8,528 nucleotides of DNA from an uncultured Bacteroidales bacterium (GCA_900546395.1 URDD01000092.1:1-8528), one strand, 5' to 3'. Positions 1 through 7,337 are shown, numbered from the stretch's first letter. Notes: generated by a model not told the origin, from the sequence alone. Translations and numbers: made by a program.

Positions 1-1
1 G

Positions 2-1687
2 ATAATTTACGACCGGGACGGAAAGATACTTGTAGGCAATAAGGTGGCATACGATATAATGGTGACTCCAAAGGAAGTATCGGCTTTCGATACACTGTCT
101 CTGTGCAACGCCCTGGAAATCCAGCCCGAATTTGTAAGGGAGAAAATGAAGGAATACTACAGGAACCGCAGAAGGATAGGACACCAGTCAGTCGTATTCC
201 TGAAACAACTTCCGCCTGAAAGATATATGAAGTTTGCCGAACTTGCATATAAATTTCCCGGATTCAAGGGACTGGCAAGAAGCACAAGACAGTATCCATA
301 TAATGCAGGAGGAAACCTTTTAGGTTATGTTTCAGAAGTTGACCAAAGGTATATCGAGCGTCACAAGGGAGAATACAAGCCTGGCGACTATGCCGGACAG
401 ACAGGAATAGAAGCAACCTGCGAACAGTACCTCAAAGGAGAAAAAGGCTACAAAATCTATCTCAGGGATTCCAGAAACAGGATAGAATCATCTTACCAGA
501 ACGGTGAAATGGACAAAGAAGCCGTTCCGGGAAAAGACATTATAACGACTATAGACGCCGAACTCCAGCATTACGGGCAGGCCCTCATGCAGAATAAAGT
601 CGGAAGTCTGGTAGCAATCGAACCTTCTACAGGCGAAATTCTTACCCTTGTATCCAGTCCCGGAATCGATGTAGAAATGCTGGATAACATAGGAAAATAC
701 TACAGCGAGATAGCCTCAAACCCATATAAACCTATGTTCAACAGGGCTGTACAGGCCTCTTATCCACCAGGTTCTGTATTCAAAATCGTGAATGCGCTGA
801 TAGGCCTTCAGGAGGGCGTTGTAAGCCCTGGAACAAGATATCCATGCAGTATGGGCTACAGCTACGGGAACAGGAAAATGGGATGCCACAGCCACAGAAC
901 ACCGTTGAATATGGAAGAATCCATCATGATGTCCTGCAATGCATACTACTGCTATGTTTTCCGCGACATATTGGAAAAGTCAGGAACGAAAAGTATAGAC
1001 AAGGCCCTCGAAAAATGGGACGAATATGTATATAGCTTCGGCTTCGGCAGAAAACTTGGAAGTGACTTTCCTGCAGAGCTCGGAGGAGATATTCCTCAGC
1101 CCAAACTGTATGACAGAATGTACGGGAAAGGCAGGTGGAAAGCAACAAATATTCTTTCTCTGTCCATTGGACAGGGAGAAATCGGCTGTACACCACTGCA
1201 CCTTGCCAACCTTTGTGCCACAGTCGCAAACCGCGGATTCTATTATATTCCTCATATTATCAAAGACTCCGATGGCGTAGAAATAGACAGGAAATACCAC
1301 GAGAAACAATATACAATGGTTGACACAGCATATTTCAAGACTGTGGTAAACGGTATGTTCCGGGCAGTGAACAGCGGCTTCGGTTCCGGAGGTACAGCTT
1401 CAGTAGCAGAAGTAAAAGGTCTTGATATATGCGGGAAAACCGGAACGGCACAGAATCCGCATGGAGATGACAACTCTGTCTTCATATGCTTTGCTCCAAA
1501 AGACAACCCTAAAATTGCTGTGGCGGCATATATCGAGAACGGCTCGTTCGGTGCAAGATGGGCGGCACCTATAGCATCTCTCCTGACGGAAATGTACCTG
1601 ACAGGAGAAATATCCGATAGCCGCAAGCCTCTGGAACAAAGGGTGCTTGAAGGAAACCTCATGGACAAGGTAAAAGTCAGGAAATAG
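2..1687 (+). CDS. mrdA: Penicillin-binding protein 2, cell-elongation transpeptidase (5' partial)
   Basis: This class B penicillin-binding protein cross-links new peptidoglycan in the periplasm during cell elongation and works with RodA. The frame is open to the left edge and reads IYDRDGKILVGNK before the first possible internal start (GTG at 44). That is the conserved start of the PBP dimerisation domain after the membrane anchor, so the gene begins upstream and about 50-60 N-terminal residues, including the anchor, are missing. 561 residues are visible. All three penicillin-binding motifs are present: SVFK with its serine codon at 773, SCN at about 932-940, and KTGT beginning at 1436. The segment RDSRNRIESS and the GxExxxExxL-like stretch are typical of the pedestal domain. 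A Cys/His cluster (CSMG, GCHSH, SCN, YYC) sits between the first two motifs. rodA follows 10 bp after the stop, so the two are almost certainly co-transcribed; in Bacteroidetes this pair usually follows mreBCD. Family assignment is firm. Confidence 0.95.
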   Translation: MIYDRDGKILVGNKVAYDIMVTPKEVSAFDTLSLCNALEIQPEFVREKMKEYYRNRRRIGHQSVVFLKQLPPERYMKFAELAYKFPGFKGLARSTRQYPYNAGGNLLGYVSEVDQRYIERHKGEYKPGDYAGQTGIEATCEQYLKGEKGYKIYLRDSRNRIESSYQNGEMDKEAVPGKDIITTIDAELQHYGQALMQNKVGSLVAIEPSTGEILTLVSSPGIDVEMLDNIGKYYSEIASNPYKPMFNRAVQASYPPGSVFKIVNALIGLQEGVVSPGTRYPCSMGYSYGNRKMGCHSHRTPLNMEESIMMSCNAYYCYVFRDILEKSGTKSIDKALEKWDEYVYSFGFGRKLGSDFPAELGGDIPQPKLYDRMYGKGRWKATNILSLSIGQGEIGCTPLHLANLCATVANRGFYYIPHIIKDSDGVEIDRKYHEKQYTMVDTAYFKTVVNGMFRAVNSGFGSGGTASVAEVKGLDICGKTGTAQNPHGDDNSVFICFAPKDNPKIAVAAYIENGSFGARWAAPIASLLTEMYLTGEISDSRKPLEQRVLEGNLMDKVKVRK

Positions 1688-1697
1688 AAAGAAATAT

Positions 1698-3158
1698 ATG
1701 AACAGATACATCGGCAGAAGTTTTATAAAAACTGTAGATTGGAGTCTTATTTTTGTCTATCTTTTACTTATAATAATAGGATGGATAAATATTTATGCTT
1801 CAATCCATTCTTCAGAACCATCATCCATCTTTGATTTCAGTTTCAGAAGCGGAAAACAGTTCGTATGGATACTCTCGGCCTTGGGAATAGCAGGTGCCAT
1901 ACTCTTAGTGATTAATCCACGGGCATGGGAAAGTCTGTCCGTCCCTATATACATACTCACAATACTGCTTCTGCTTGCAGTAATATTTCTGGGAGTGGAA
2001 GTCAAGGGATCAAAGTCATGGTTTGAATTCGGCCCGGTAAGATTCCAGCCTGCAGAAGTATCTAAAATATCCACATCACTCTTCCTTGCTACTGTAATGA
2101 GTCAGACCGGATTCAGACTCAGGAATTTCAGGAACTTTATTTCTACAGCCCTGATAATCCTTCTGCCTATGCTTATCATTATAGCACAGAGCGAAACCGG
2201 TTCTGCTCTCGTATATGTGGGATTCGTATTTATGCTATACAGGGAAGGGCTGTCCGGGTGGCTTCTGTTCATGATAGGCATGGTAATACTGCTTTTCATC
2301 CTGACACTTACAGCATCTCCATACACGTCTCTGCTTATCCTTACCGGAGTAGTAACGCTATGCTGCGCCATGGACTCAGGCAATCTGAAAAAATGGGCTG
2401 TAATAGCGATTCCACTTCTTGTCCTGATGGGATTTGCCCCGACATTGGCTGAAAAATTTTCAGCCATGACAGATAATCCTGAAAAAACAGCGAAAATATT
2501 AAATCCTCTGTATCTTTTCTACACAATTGCAGCAGCAGGCATTCCCTACTATGCATACAGGGCCTTCAGAGAAAGAAGTTCATTCAAATGGCTCAGTATC
2601 CTTACATTTATTGCCGGGATATTGCTTGTATTCTCAGTAGATTTCATATTCGACGATGTTTTGCAAGATCACCAGCGAAAACGCATTGAAGTACTTTTAG
2701 GTATGAAGGAGGATCCTTCCGGAGTAGGATACAATGTCAACCAGTCTATGATAGCCATAGGTTCCGGAGGATTTGCCGGGAAAGGATTCCTCAACGGAAC
2801 CCAGACGACATACGGGTTTGTTCCTGAACAAAGTACTGATTTCATTTTCTGTACGATAGGCGAAGAATGGGGATTCATAGGGTCTTCCATTGTAATCCTG
2901 CTGTATGTTTTCCTCATCTGGAGGATAATATCTGATGCAGAACGCAGCCGTGAAGCATTTACCCGAATCTACGGTTACTGCGTGGCAAGCTGCATATTCA
3001 TGCATTTGTTTATAAATATCGGTATGACGATAGGTATAATGCCAGTTATCGGCATCCCGCTTCCACTTTTAAGCTATGGGGGGTCATCACTCTGGGCTTT
3101 TACGGCAATGTTGTTCATTTTCATAGCTTTGGACAGAAATGAAAAACGCTATTTCTAG
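1698..3158 (+). CDS. rodA: RodA, SEDS-family peptidoglycan glycosyltransferase
   Basis: RodA polymerises lipid II into glycan strands at the inner membrane and pairs with PBP2 in the elongasome. The 486-residue product is very hydrophobic, with roughly 12-14 candidate membrane segments from residue 16 to 477. SEDS signatures are clear: GSKSWF (104-109), FQPAEVSK (116-123), the extracellular block DPSGVGYNVNQS (339-350) where the catalytic aspartate of E. coli RodA is expected to align (D339 here), FVPEQSTDFIF (374-384), EEWGFIGSS (389-397) and PLPLLSYGGSS (454-464). It is about 115 residues longer than the 370-residue E. coli protein. The extra length lies around residues 200-330 and contains several hydrophobic stretches. 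RodA is preferred over FtsW because of the adjacent mrdA. The ATG at 1698 lies 10 bp after mrdA and gives a full-length N-terminus. No hairpin terminator is visible after the stop, so some readthrough into fabG is possible. Confidence 0.95.
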   Translation: MNRYIGRSFIKTVDWSLIFVYLLLIIIGWINIYASIHSSEPSSIFDFSFRSGKQFVWILSALGIAGAILLVINPRAWESLSVPIYILTILLLLAVIFLGVEVKGSKSWFEFGPVRFQPAEVSKISTSLFLATVMSQTGFRLRNFRNFISTALIILLPMLIIIAQSETGSALVYVGFVFMLYREGLSGWLLFMIGMVILLFILTLTASPYTSLLILTGVVTLCCAMDSGNLKKWAVIAIPLLVLMGFAPTLAEKFSAMTDNPEKTAKILNPLYLFYTIAAAGIPYYAYRAFRERSSFKWLSILTFIAGILLVFSVDFIFDDVLQDHQRKRIEVLLGMKEDPSGVGYNVNQSMIAIGSGGFAGKGFLNGTQTTYGFVPEQSTDFIFCTIGEEWGFIGSSIVILLYVFLIWRIISDAERSREAFTRIYGYCVASCIFMHLFINIGMTIGIMPVIGIPLPLLSYGGSSLWAFTAMLFIFIALDRNEKRYF

Positions 3159-3177
3159 AAAAGGCATATTAAATTAA

Positions 3178-3209
3178 TTTGCTTAAACGAATAATCTGCA
3201 ATATTTTTG
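3178..3209 (+). promoter_or_regulatory. Bacteroidetes-type promoter for fabG
   Basis: The -7 box TATTTTTG (3202-3209) matches TAnnTTTG exactly. A -33 TTTG (3178-3181) lies 20 bp upstream, which is normal spacing for the primary Bacteroidetes sigma factor. Transcription should start near 3215, giving an A-rich leader of about 50 nt before the ATG at 3268. The promoter begins only 20 bp after rodA ends, which suggests fabG has its own transcription. Confidence 0.72.
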
Positions 3210-3267
3210 CATTGTTTTGGGTCACCGGAACAATATAAAGAAAATAAACCTATTAAATTTTATAAGA

Positions 3268-4014
3268 ATGGGACTTCTTGACGGAAAAACAGCTCTTGTC
3301 ACAGGCGCGGCAAGAGGAATCGGAAAGGCTATTGCCTTGAAATTCGCTTCAGAAGGAGCCAATGTAGCCTTCACAGACCTTGCAATCAACGAAGCTGCTG
3401 AACAGACTCTCAAAGAACTCGAAGCATTCGGAATAAAGGCCAAGGCCTACGCATCAAACGCTGCAAATTTTGATGAAACACATACTGTCGTTGATGAAAT
3501 CGTAAAAGATTTCGGACGCATCGACATCCTGGTTAACAATGCAGGTATTACCAAAGACGGACTTATGATGAGAATGAGCGAAGCACAGTGGGATGCTGTC
3601 CTTACTGTCAACCTCAAGTCTGCTTTCAACTTCATACATGCCGTAACCCCGGTAATGGCTAAGCAAAGAGAAGGAAGCATCATCAACATGTCTTCTGTAG
3701 TAGGTGTTTCAGGAAATGCAGGACAGTGCAACTACTCTGCATCAAAGGCAGGTATGATCGGCCTTGCCAAATCAATTGCAAAGGAAATGGGTCCTCGCGG
3801 AATCCGCGCGAACTGCATTGCTCCGGGCTTCATCATTACAGATATGACCAATGCACTTTCAGATAAAGTTCGCGAAGAGTGGGCAAAACAGATTCCTCTC
3901 AGACGCGGCGGTACTCCAGAGGATGTAGCAAATGTTGCTCTATTCCTTGCAAGCCCGCTTTCATCATACGTAAGCGGACAGGTAATCCACTGCTGCGGTG
4001 CTATGAACTGCTAA
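3268..4014 (+). CDS. fabG: 3-oxoacyl-[acyl-carrier-protein] reductase FabG
   Basis: This is an NADPH-dependent short-chain dehydrogenase of the FAS-II cycle, reducing 3-oxoacyl-ACP to 3-hydroxyacyl-ACP in the cytosol. The 248-residue protein has the family's usual length. Visible motifs are the Rossmann glycine motif TGAARGIG (12-19), NNAG (90-93), and the catalytic tetrad N115, S143, Y156 and K160, with the S-Y spacing of 13 seen in E. coli FabG. PGFIITDMT (187-194) is the usual post-active-site segment. The ATG at 3268 is chosen because the protein then begins MGLLDGKTALVTG as expected; a TTG at 3217 would add 17 atypical residues and overlap the promoter region. The C-terminus reads VIHCCGAMNC where many FabG proteins have a VDGG-type ending. 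The gene has its own promoter and a strong terminator. Assignment to FabG rather than another SDR rests on overall similarity and length. Confidence 0.93.
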   Translation: MGLLDGKTALVTGAARGIGKAIALKFASEGANVAFTDLAINEAAEQTLKELEAFGIKAKAYASNAANFDETHTVVDEIVKDFGRIDILVNNAGITKDGLMMRMSEAQWDAVLTVNLKSAFNFIHAVTPVMAKQREGSIINMSSVVGVSGNAGQCNYSASKAGMIGLAKSIAKEMGPRGIRANCIAPGFIITDMTNALSDKVREEWAKQIPLRRGGTPEDVANVALFLASPLSSYVSGQVIHCCGAMNC

Positions 4015-4034
4015 TATCGTTCATATCAAAATTT

Positions 4035-4077
4035 AAATAGAGACGGGCTCAAAAAAAGGCCCGTCTCTATTTTTTTT
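4035..4077 (+). terminator. Rho-independent terminator of fabG
   Basis: A perfect GC-rich stem AGAGACGGGC / GCCCGTCTCT (4039-4048 with 4059-4068) can extend by A-T pairs at its base. The loop is A-rich and a run of eight T follows at 4070-4077. It begins about 20 nt after the fabG stop. A second copy of the 3' arm, CCCGTCTC, lies just downstream at 4081-4088. Confidence 0.92.
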
Positions 4078-4163
4078 AGACCCGTCTCCTTATGAGTGTA
4101 TCATTTTTCTGAATCTTAATGTTCTTTTTTCTGTTTATTATACTGATTCCGACGTTTTGGTTC

Positions 4164-4171
4164 TATTTTTC
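4164..4171 (+). promoter_or_regulatory. Possible -7 box for comF
   Basis: TATTTTTC matches seven of eight positions of TAnnTTTG and ends 19 nt before the chosen comF start at 4191. This is about the same distance as for the other promoters in this window. No good -33 element is visible, so the call is tentative. Confidence 0.35.
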
Positions 4172-4190
4172 AGATTTACATAATCATATT

Positions 4191-4955
4191 ATGACTGGAC
4201 AAAACAAGATACTCAAGGCCGCTGGTCTGATTCTGGACCTGGTTTTACCAAGGAAATGTGCAGTATGCGAAGAAAATCTGAGATACTTCGAACAGCATAT
4301 ATGCACGAAATGCCTTGCGGATATGCCTTACACCTATTACTGGAGAAACAGTCATAATGCAATGGCGGACAAATTCAACGAGAAAATCCAGAAGCATTAT
4401 TATCTTGATTTCGGGAATATTACACATCCTCCAGGAAAGTTGCCATACAGCTACGCTGTGTCACTTTTCTTTTTCAACTCGGAAGCCATGTACAGACATA
4501 TCCCATACAAGATAAAGTACGGAGGAGACATTCCTCTCGGATATTTTTTCGGGAAACTGTTGGGCGAAAAGATACTTAGCTCGGATGTACTGAAGGATAT
4601 AGACACCGTAATACCGGTACCACTGCACTGGACCCGTAAATGGAAACGAGGGTACAATCAGGCAGAAATCATTGCAAAAGGCATAGTTTCCGTGACCGGT
4701 ACGGAATTATGCACTTCCCTGTTAAAAAGAAAGCACCGGACAAAGACCCAGACCAGACTTGATATTGAAGGAAAATCAAGGAACGTAAAAGACGCCTTCA
4801 CTATGACAGGTCCACTGACAGACAGAAGACATATATTACTCGTGGATGACGTATTCACTACAGGAGCGACTCTGACAGCCTGCTATACTGCAATCTCTAA
4901 ATCCGGCAATAACATCCGGATAAGCATTGCCACACTCGCTGTTGTCAGCAACTGA
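4191..4955 (+). CDS. comF: ComF-family phosphoribosyltransferase-like protein
   Basis: ComF/GntX-type proteins are cytosolic and combine an N-terminal zinc ribbon with a type I phosphoribosyltransferase fold. In naturally competent bacteria ComF helps handle incoming single-stranded DNA; the role in Bacteroidetes is not established. With the start at 4191 the product has 254 residues. The zinc ribbon is two CxxC pairs (C23/C26 and C38/C41). The conserved block PVPLHWTRKWKRGYNQAE begins near residue 142, and the PRPP-binding loop LLVDDVFTTGATL lies near 216-228. An ATG at 4119 in the same frame would add 24 very hydrophobic residues encoded by T-rich DNA just after the fabG terminator. I reject it because these proteins are soluble and normally begin shortly before the zinc ribbon. 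The 3' end overlaps the convergent glycosyltransferase gene by 11 bp. No other competence genes are in view. Confidence 0.88.
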   Translation: MTGQNKILKAAGLILDLVLPRKCAVCEENLRYFEQHICTKCLADMPYTYYWRNSHNAMADKFNEKIQKHYYLDFGNITHPPGKLPYSYAVSLFFFNSEAMYRHIPYKIKYGGDIPLGYFFGKLLGEKILSSDVLKDIDTVIPVPLHWTRKWKRGYNQAEIIAKGIVSVTGTELCTSLLKRKHRTKTQTRLDIEGKSRNVKDAFTMTGPLTDRRHILLVDDVFTTGATLTACYTAISKSGNNIRISIATLAVVSN

Positions 4956-6078
4956 GTATCTCCTTATATATTTCCATCAATGAATCTGCAAGCGAATCAT
5001 CCGTAAACTGACCTGCATGCGCATAACCTTTTTCTATCATAGCCGATTTTCTGTCAGGATTTGATACAATCTCTTTTACGGCCTCTGCAAGTGAATGGTG
5101 GTCATCCGGGTCAATATAGACAGCAGCATCCCCACCCGCCTCTTCAAGACATGATCCTGTCGCGGCAATCACGGGAATCCCACTACAGAGAGCTTCCAGC
5201 ACAGGTATCCCAAAGCCCTCGCATCTTGATGGATAAGCAAAGACTTCCGCCTGCTGGTAAATGGACGGCAACTCTTTGAATCCTACTCCATTAAGAATAT
5301 GAACCCGATCTAAAACGTCCAAACTGCGAGCAGTCTCAATCACATGAAGCATATAAGGAGTTTTCTTTCCTACTATAACGAGATGCATTTCCGGAAGTTC
5401 AGGCAATGCCTTCACTATCAATGCAGTATTTTTCCTTTCTTCTATAGTGCCCACACTCAGGATAAATTTGTCGGGCAACGAGAAGTTTTCCTTGGTTATC
5501 TTCTTGAATGCAGGAGTACAGAGCCTCCTGAATGAAGAGTCACATCCCTGGTATGCAACAGATATTTTTTCTTTAGGGGTAAAATAATATTTTACAATAT
5601 CTTTTGCAGTGAACTTACTTACAGCAACAATCCTGTCAGCTACACGGCATGCATGACGAAACTTTACATTATACAAATGTCTGTTAATCCAGCTGTAAGT
5701 ATGCGGGAATGAGACAAAAATAAGGTCATGTATAGTTACAACAGATTTTACGCCCTTGACTTTCTCTATTTTGCGCGGCAGTTCATTCCCCAGTCCGTGA
5801 TAAATGTCTGCACCGCGTTTTCGGAGTTCTGCAGGCACTCCGAAAACAGACCAAAGTTTCGGGAAGTATTTCAATAAAGAATATTTCGGATAACATATAT
5901 TTACATTTGGCAATACCCTCAGGGAATCCAGCAATGCAGGATCTTTTTCCTGCGCCACATATACATCGAACTGGCAATCAGGATACCTCTGTGCCATGCA
6001 ACGAATCACAAATCTGCTATAATTGCCCAAGCCGGCCCTGTTTGCAGCCGCCTTTTTCCCGTCAAATGCTATTCTCAT
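4945..6078 (-). CDS. Glycosyltransferase family 4 (GT-B fold)
   Basis: This is a 377-residue retaining glycosyltransferase that probably transfers a sugar from a nucleotide donor to an envelope glycan or lipid-linked acceptor on the cytosolic face of the membrane. The N-terminal half has the glycine-rich GLGNYSR loop (16-22), HDLIF (117-121) and VAVSKFT (151-157). The C-terminal donor domain has SVGTIEERKN (208-217) and the EX7E signature CEGFGIPVLEAL, with E287 and E295. There is no signal peptide or clear membrane span, as is normal for the family. It starts at the ATG at 6078-6076 (minus strand), giving MRIAFDGKKAAANRAGLGNY, a typical GT4 beginning. It is not inside a polysaccharide cluster here: comF converges on it and the PAP2 gene is divergent. 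Donor and acceptor cannot be read from the sequence. Family assignment is firm; specificity is unknown. Confidence 0.92.
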   Translation of the reverse strand: MRIAFDGKKAAANRAGLGNYSRFVIRCMAQRYPDCQFDVYVAQEKDPALLDSLRVLPNVNICYPKYSLLKYFPKLWSVFGVPAELRKRGADIYHGLGNELPRKIEKVKGVKSVVTIHDLIFVSFPHTYSWINRHLYNVKFRHACRVADRIVAVSKFTAKDIVKYYFTPKEKISVAYQGCDSSFRRLCTPAFKKITKENFSLPDKFILSVGTIEERKNTALIVKALPELPEMHLVIVGKKTPYMLHVIETARSLDVLDRVHILNGVGFKELPSIYQQAEVFAYPSRCEGFGIPVLEALCSGIPVIAATGSCLEEAGGDAAVYIDPDDHHSLAEAVKEIVSNPDRKSAMIEKGYAHAGQFTDDSLADSLMEIYKEILSC

Positions 6079-6098
6079 TGATAAATTCTTTTACTTTG

Positions 6099-6130
6099 CG
6101 AAGTTACATTCTTTTATCGGTTAGAGAAAA
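6099..6130 (-). promoter_or_regulatory. Possible promoter of the GT4 gene
   Basis: On the minus strand TAACTTCG (6106-6099) matches TAnnTTTG at all but one position and ends 20 nt before the start codon. A TTTT at 6130-6127, 20 bp upstream, is a three-of-four match to the -33 box. It lies in the 141-bp divergent region shared with the PAP2 promoter. Confidence 0.38.
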
Positions 6131-6166
6131 TTACATTGAGGTTTTTTTATATAACAGGCACATAAC

Positions 6167-6197
6167 ATTGTATTTAAACCTCTTTTCCGTATCTTTG
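6167..6197 (+). promoter_or_regulatory. Bacteroidetes-type promoter of the PAP2 gene
   Basis: TATCTTTG (6190-6197) is an exact TAnnTTTG -7 box. ATTG (6167-6170), 19 bp upstream, supplies a good -33 element. The ATG is 22 nt after the -7 box, so the leader is short, under 20 nt. Confidence 0.75.
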
Positions 6198-6219
6198 CGG
6201 GCTTACAATTGATTTCAAA

Positions 6220-7311
6220 ATGTATTTTCCTAAAACAATCATTCTTGTCATAGCGCTTGTTCTGTCAGGCTTCATATACTGCCAGGCTCAAGTCTCATCT
6301 TATTCTTCACAGACTGGAATATACTCTTTTGATGGAGGCATCCGACAAATACGTGAGAATGCAATGTCCGGATTCTCAGTAAAGTACGATGACTATCTGC
6401 AATACTCTCCCGGTATCGTCATGCTCGGGATGAAGGCTTTCGGCTACGAAAGCCGCACATGCTGGGGCAGGATGCTGGTATCTGATGCCTTTTCTGCCGC
6501 AGTAATGACAGGTCTGGTAAACGGACTCAAATATACAGTGAAGCGGATGCGTCCAGACGGCTCTTCCGCCAATTCGTTCCCTTCAGGTCATACAGCCACT
6601 GCTTTTATGCTGGCCACAATGATGCATAAAGAATATGGATGGAAGAGCCCATGGTTCAGTTTCGGAGCATACACTGCGGCATCTGCCACGGCAATCGGAC
6701 GAATAATGAATGACAGACACTGGGCCGGTGACATAATCGGAGGGGCGATCATAGGCATCGCTGCCACACATTTGGGTTACTTCATAACCGACAAGATATT
6801 CAGGGACAAGCACTTGTCCAAAGGATACACAAAGCCGGAATTTTCCTATGACCCGGCTCTTGAATATTTTGACTTAGACCTGTATTTCGGCTACAGATTT
6901 TTTCCAGGATACAGAAAAAAGACAGGACTGATTCCCAGGGCAGGAGGCTCCATAGGACTTCACGCTGAAATACCTGTCAACGCAGGAGACGGTGTTTGTT
7001 TGAGGACAAGTGCAAACTCCATGACATTTACATCAGGAAAATCTTTGAATATGTACAATTTTGCAGCAGGGGGATTCTGGCATTGGAGCTTCGCCAGAAT
7101 AATGGCATTTGAGACCAGGCTCATGATCGGATACGCCTGGCATAAAGAAGGAAACGGAATCAATCTTATAGCAGGACCTGCGCTTTCAGTTGTTACCGGA
7201 AATAACTTCAAGCTGAAACTCTTTGCTGAATACGAAACTTTCAGTTTCAATGACGAAAAATCCATGCTGCACACAATTCAGACTGGTCTGGGAGCATCTT
7301 TTTTCTGGTAA
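6220..7311 (+). CDS. Secreted PAP2-family phosphatase with C-terminal beta-rich domain
   Basis: This is probably an exported phosphatase of the type-2 phosphatidic acid phosphatase superfamily, acting on lipid phosphates or pyrophosphates such as phosphatidate, undecaprenyl pyrophosphate or lipid A. The 363-residue protein begins with a signal peptide (K5, hydrophobic 6-20, likely cleavage near CQA-Q at 23). All three PAP2 motifs are present: Kx6RP (K104, R111-P112), PSGH (121-124) and the Rx5Hx3D motif (R161, H167, D171), in which the usual serine before R161 is glycine. The catalytic domain ends near residue 195. About 165 further residues follow with alternating hydrophobic/aromatic strands and a C-terminus ending in GLGASFFW, a pattern like an outer-membrane beta-barrel. 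Bacterial PAP2 proteins of inner-membrane type are often 170-250 residues and lack this tail. It has its own promoter. Substrate and cellular location of the tail are inferred. Confidence 0.85.
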   Translation: MYFPKTIILVIALVLSGFIYCQAQVSSYSSQTGIYSFDGGIRQIRENAMSGFSVKYDDYLQYSPGIVMLGMKAFGYESRTCWGRMLVSDAFSAAVMTGLVNGLKYTVKRMRPDGSSANSFPSGHTATAFMLATMMHKEYGWKSPWFSFGAYTAASATAIGRIMNDRHWAGDIIGGAIIGIAATHLGYFITDKIFRDKHLSKGYTKPEFSYDPALEYFDLDLYFGYRFFPGYRKKTGLIPRAGGSIGLHAEIPVNAGDGVCLRTSANSMTFTSGKSLNMYNFAAGGFWHWSFARIMAFETRLMIGYAWHKEGNGINLIAGPALSVVTGNNFKLKLFAEYETFSFNDEKSMLHTIQTGLGASFFW

Positions 7312-7337
7312 TATCGTATTTTTACAATTGTTTTTAC

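Noticed and set aside
44..46. GTG as the start codon of the penicillin-binding protein
   Set aside because: The frame continues to the left edge with conserved PBP2 sequence (IYDRDGKILVGNK), so this is an internal valine.
924..1309. Minus-strand open frames of about 100 residues inside mrdA
   Set aside because: They are shadows of the strongly conserved PBP2 frame, with no family-like features or promoter.
3159..3180. Terminator after rodA
   Set aside because: The short AT-rich gap contains no stable hairpin before the fabG promoter.
3217..3267. TTG at 3217 as the fabG start, adding 17 residues
   Set aside because: The extension is unlike FabG N-termini, begins right at the predicted transcription start, and the ATG at 3268 gives the usual 248-residue protein.
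4119..4190. Upstream ATG giving comF a 24-residue hydrophobic N-terminus
   Set aside because: The hydrophobic residues come from T-rich DNA after the fabG terminator. ComF proteins are soluble, and a candidate -7 box lies inside this segment.
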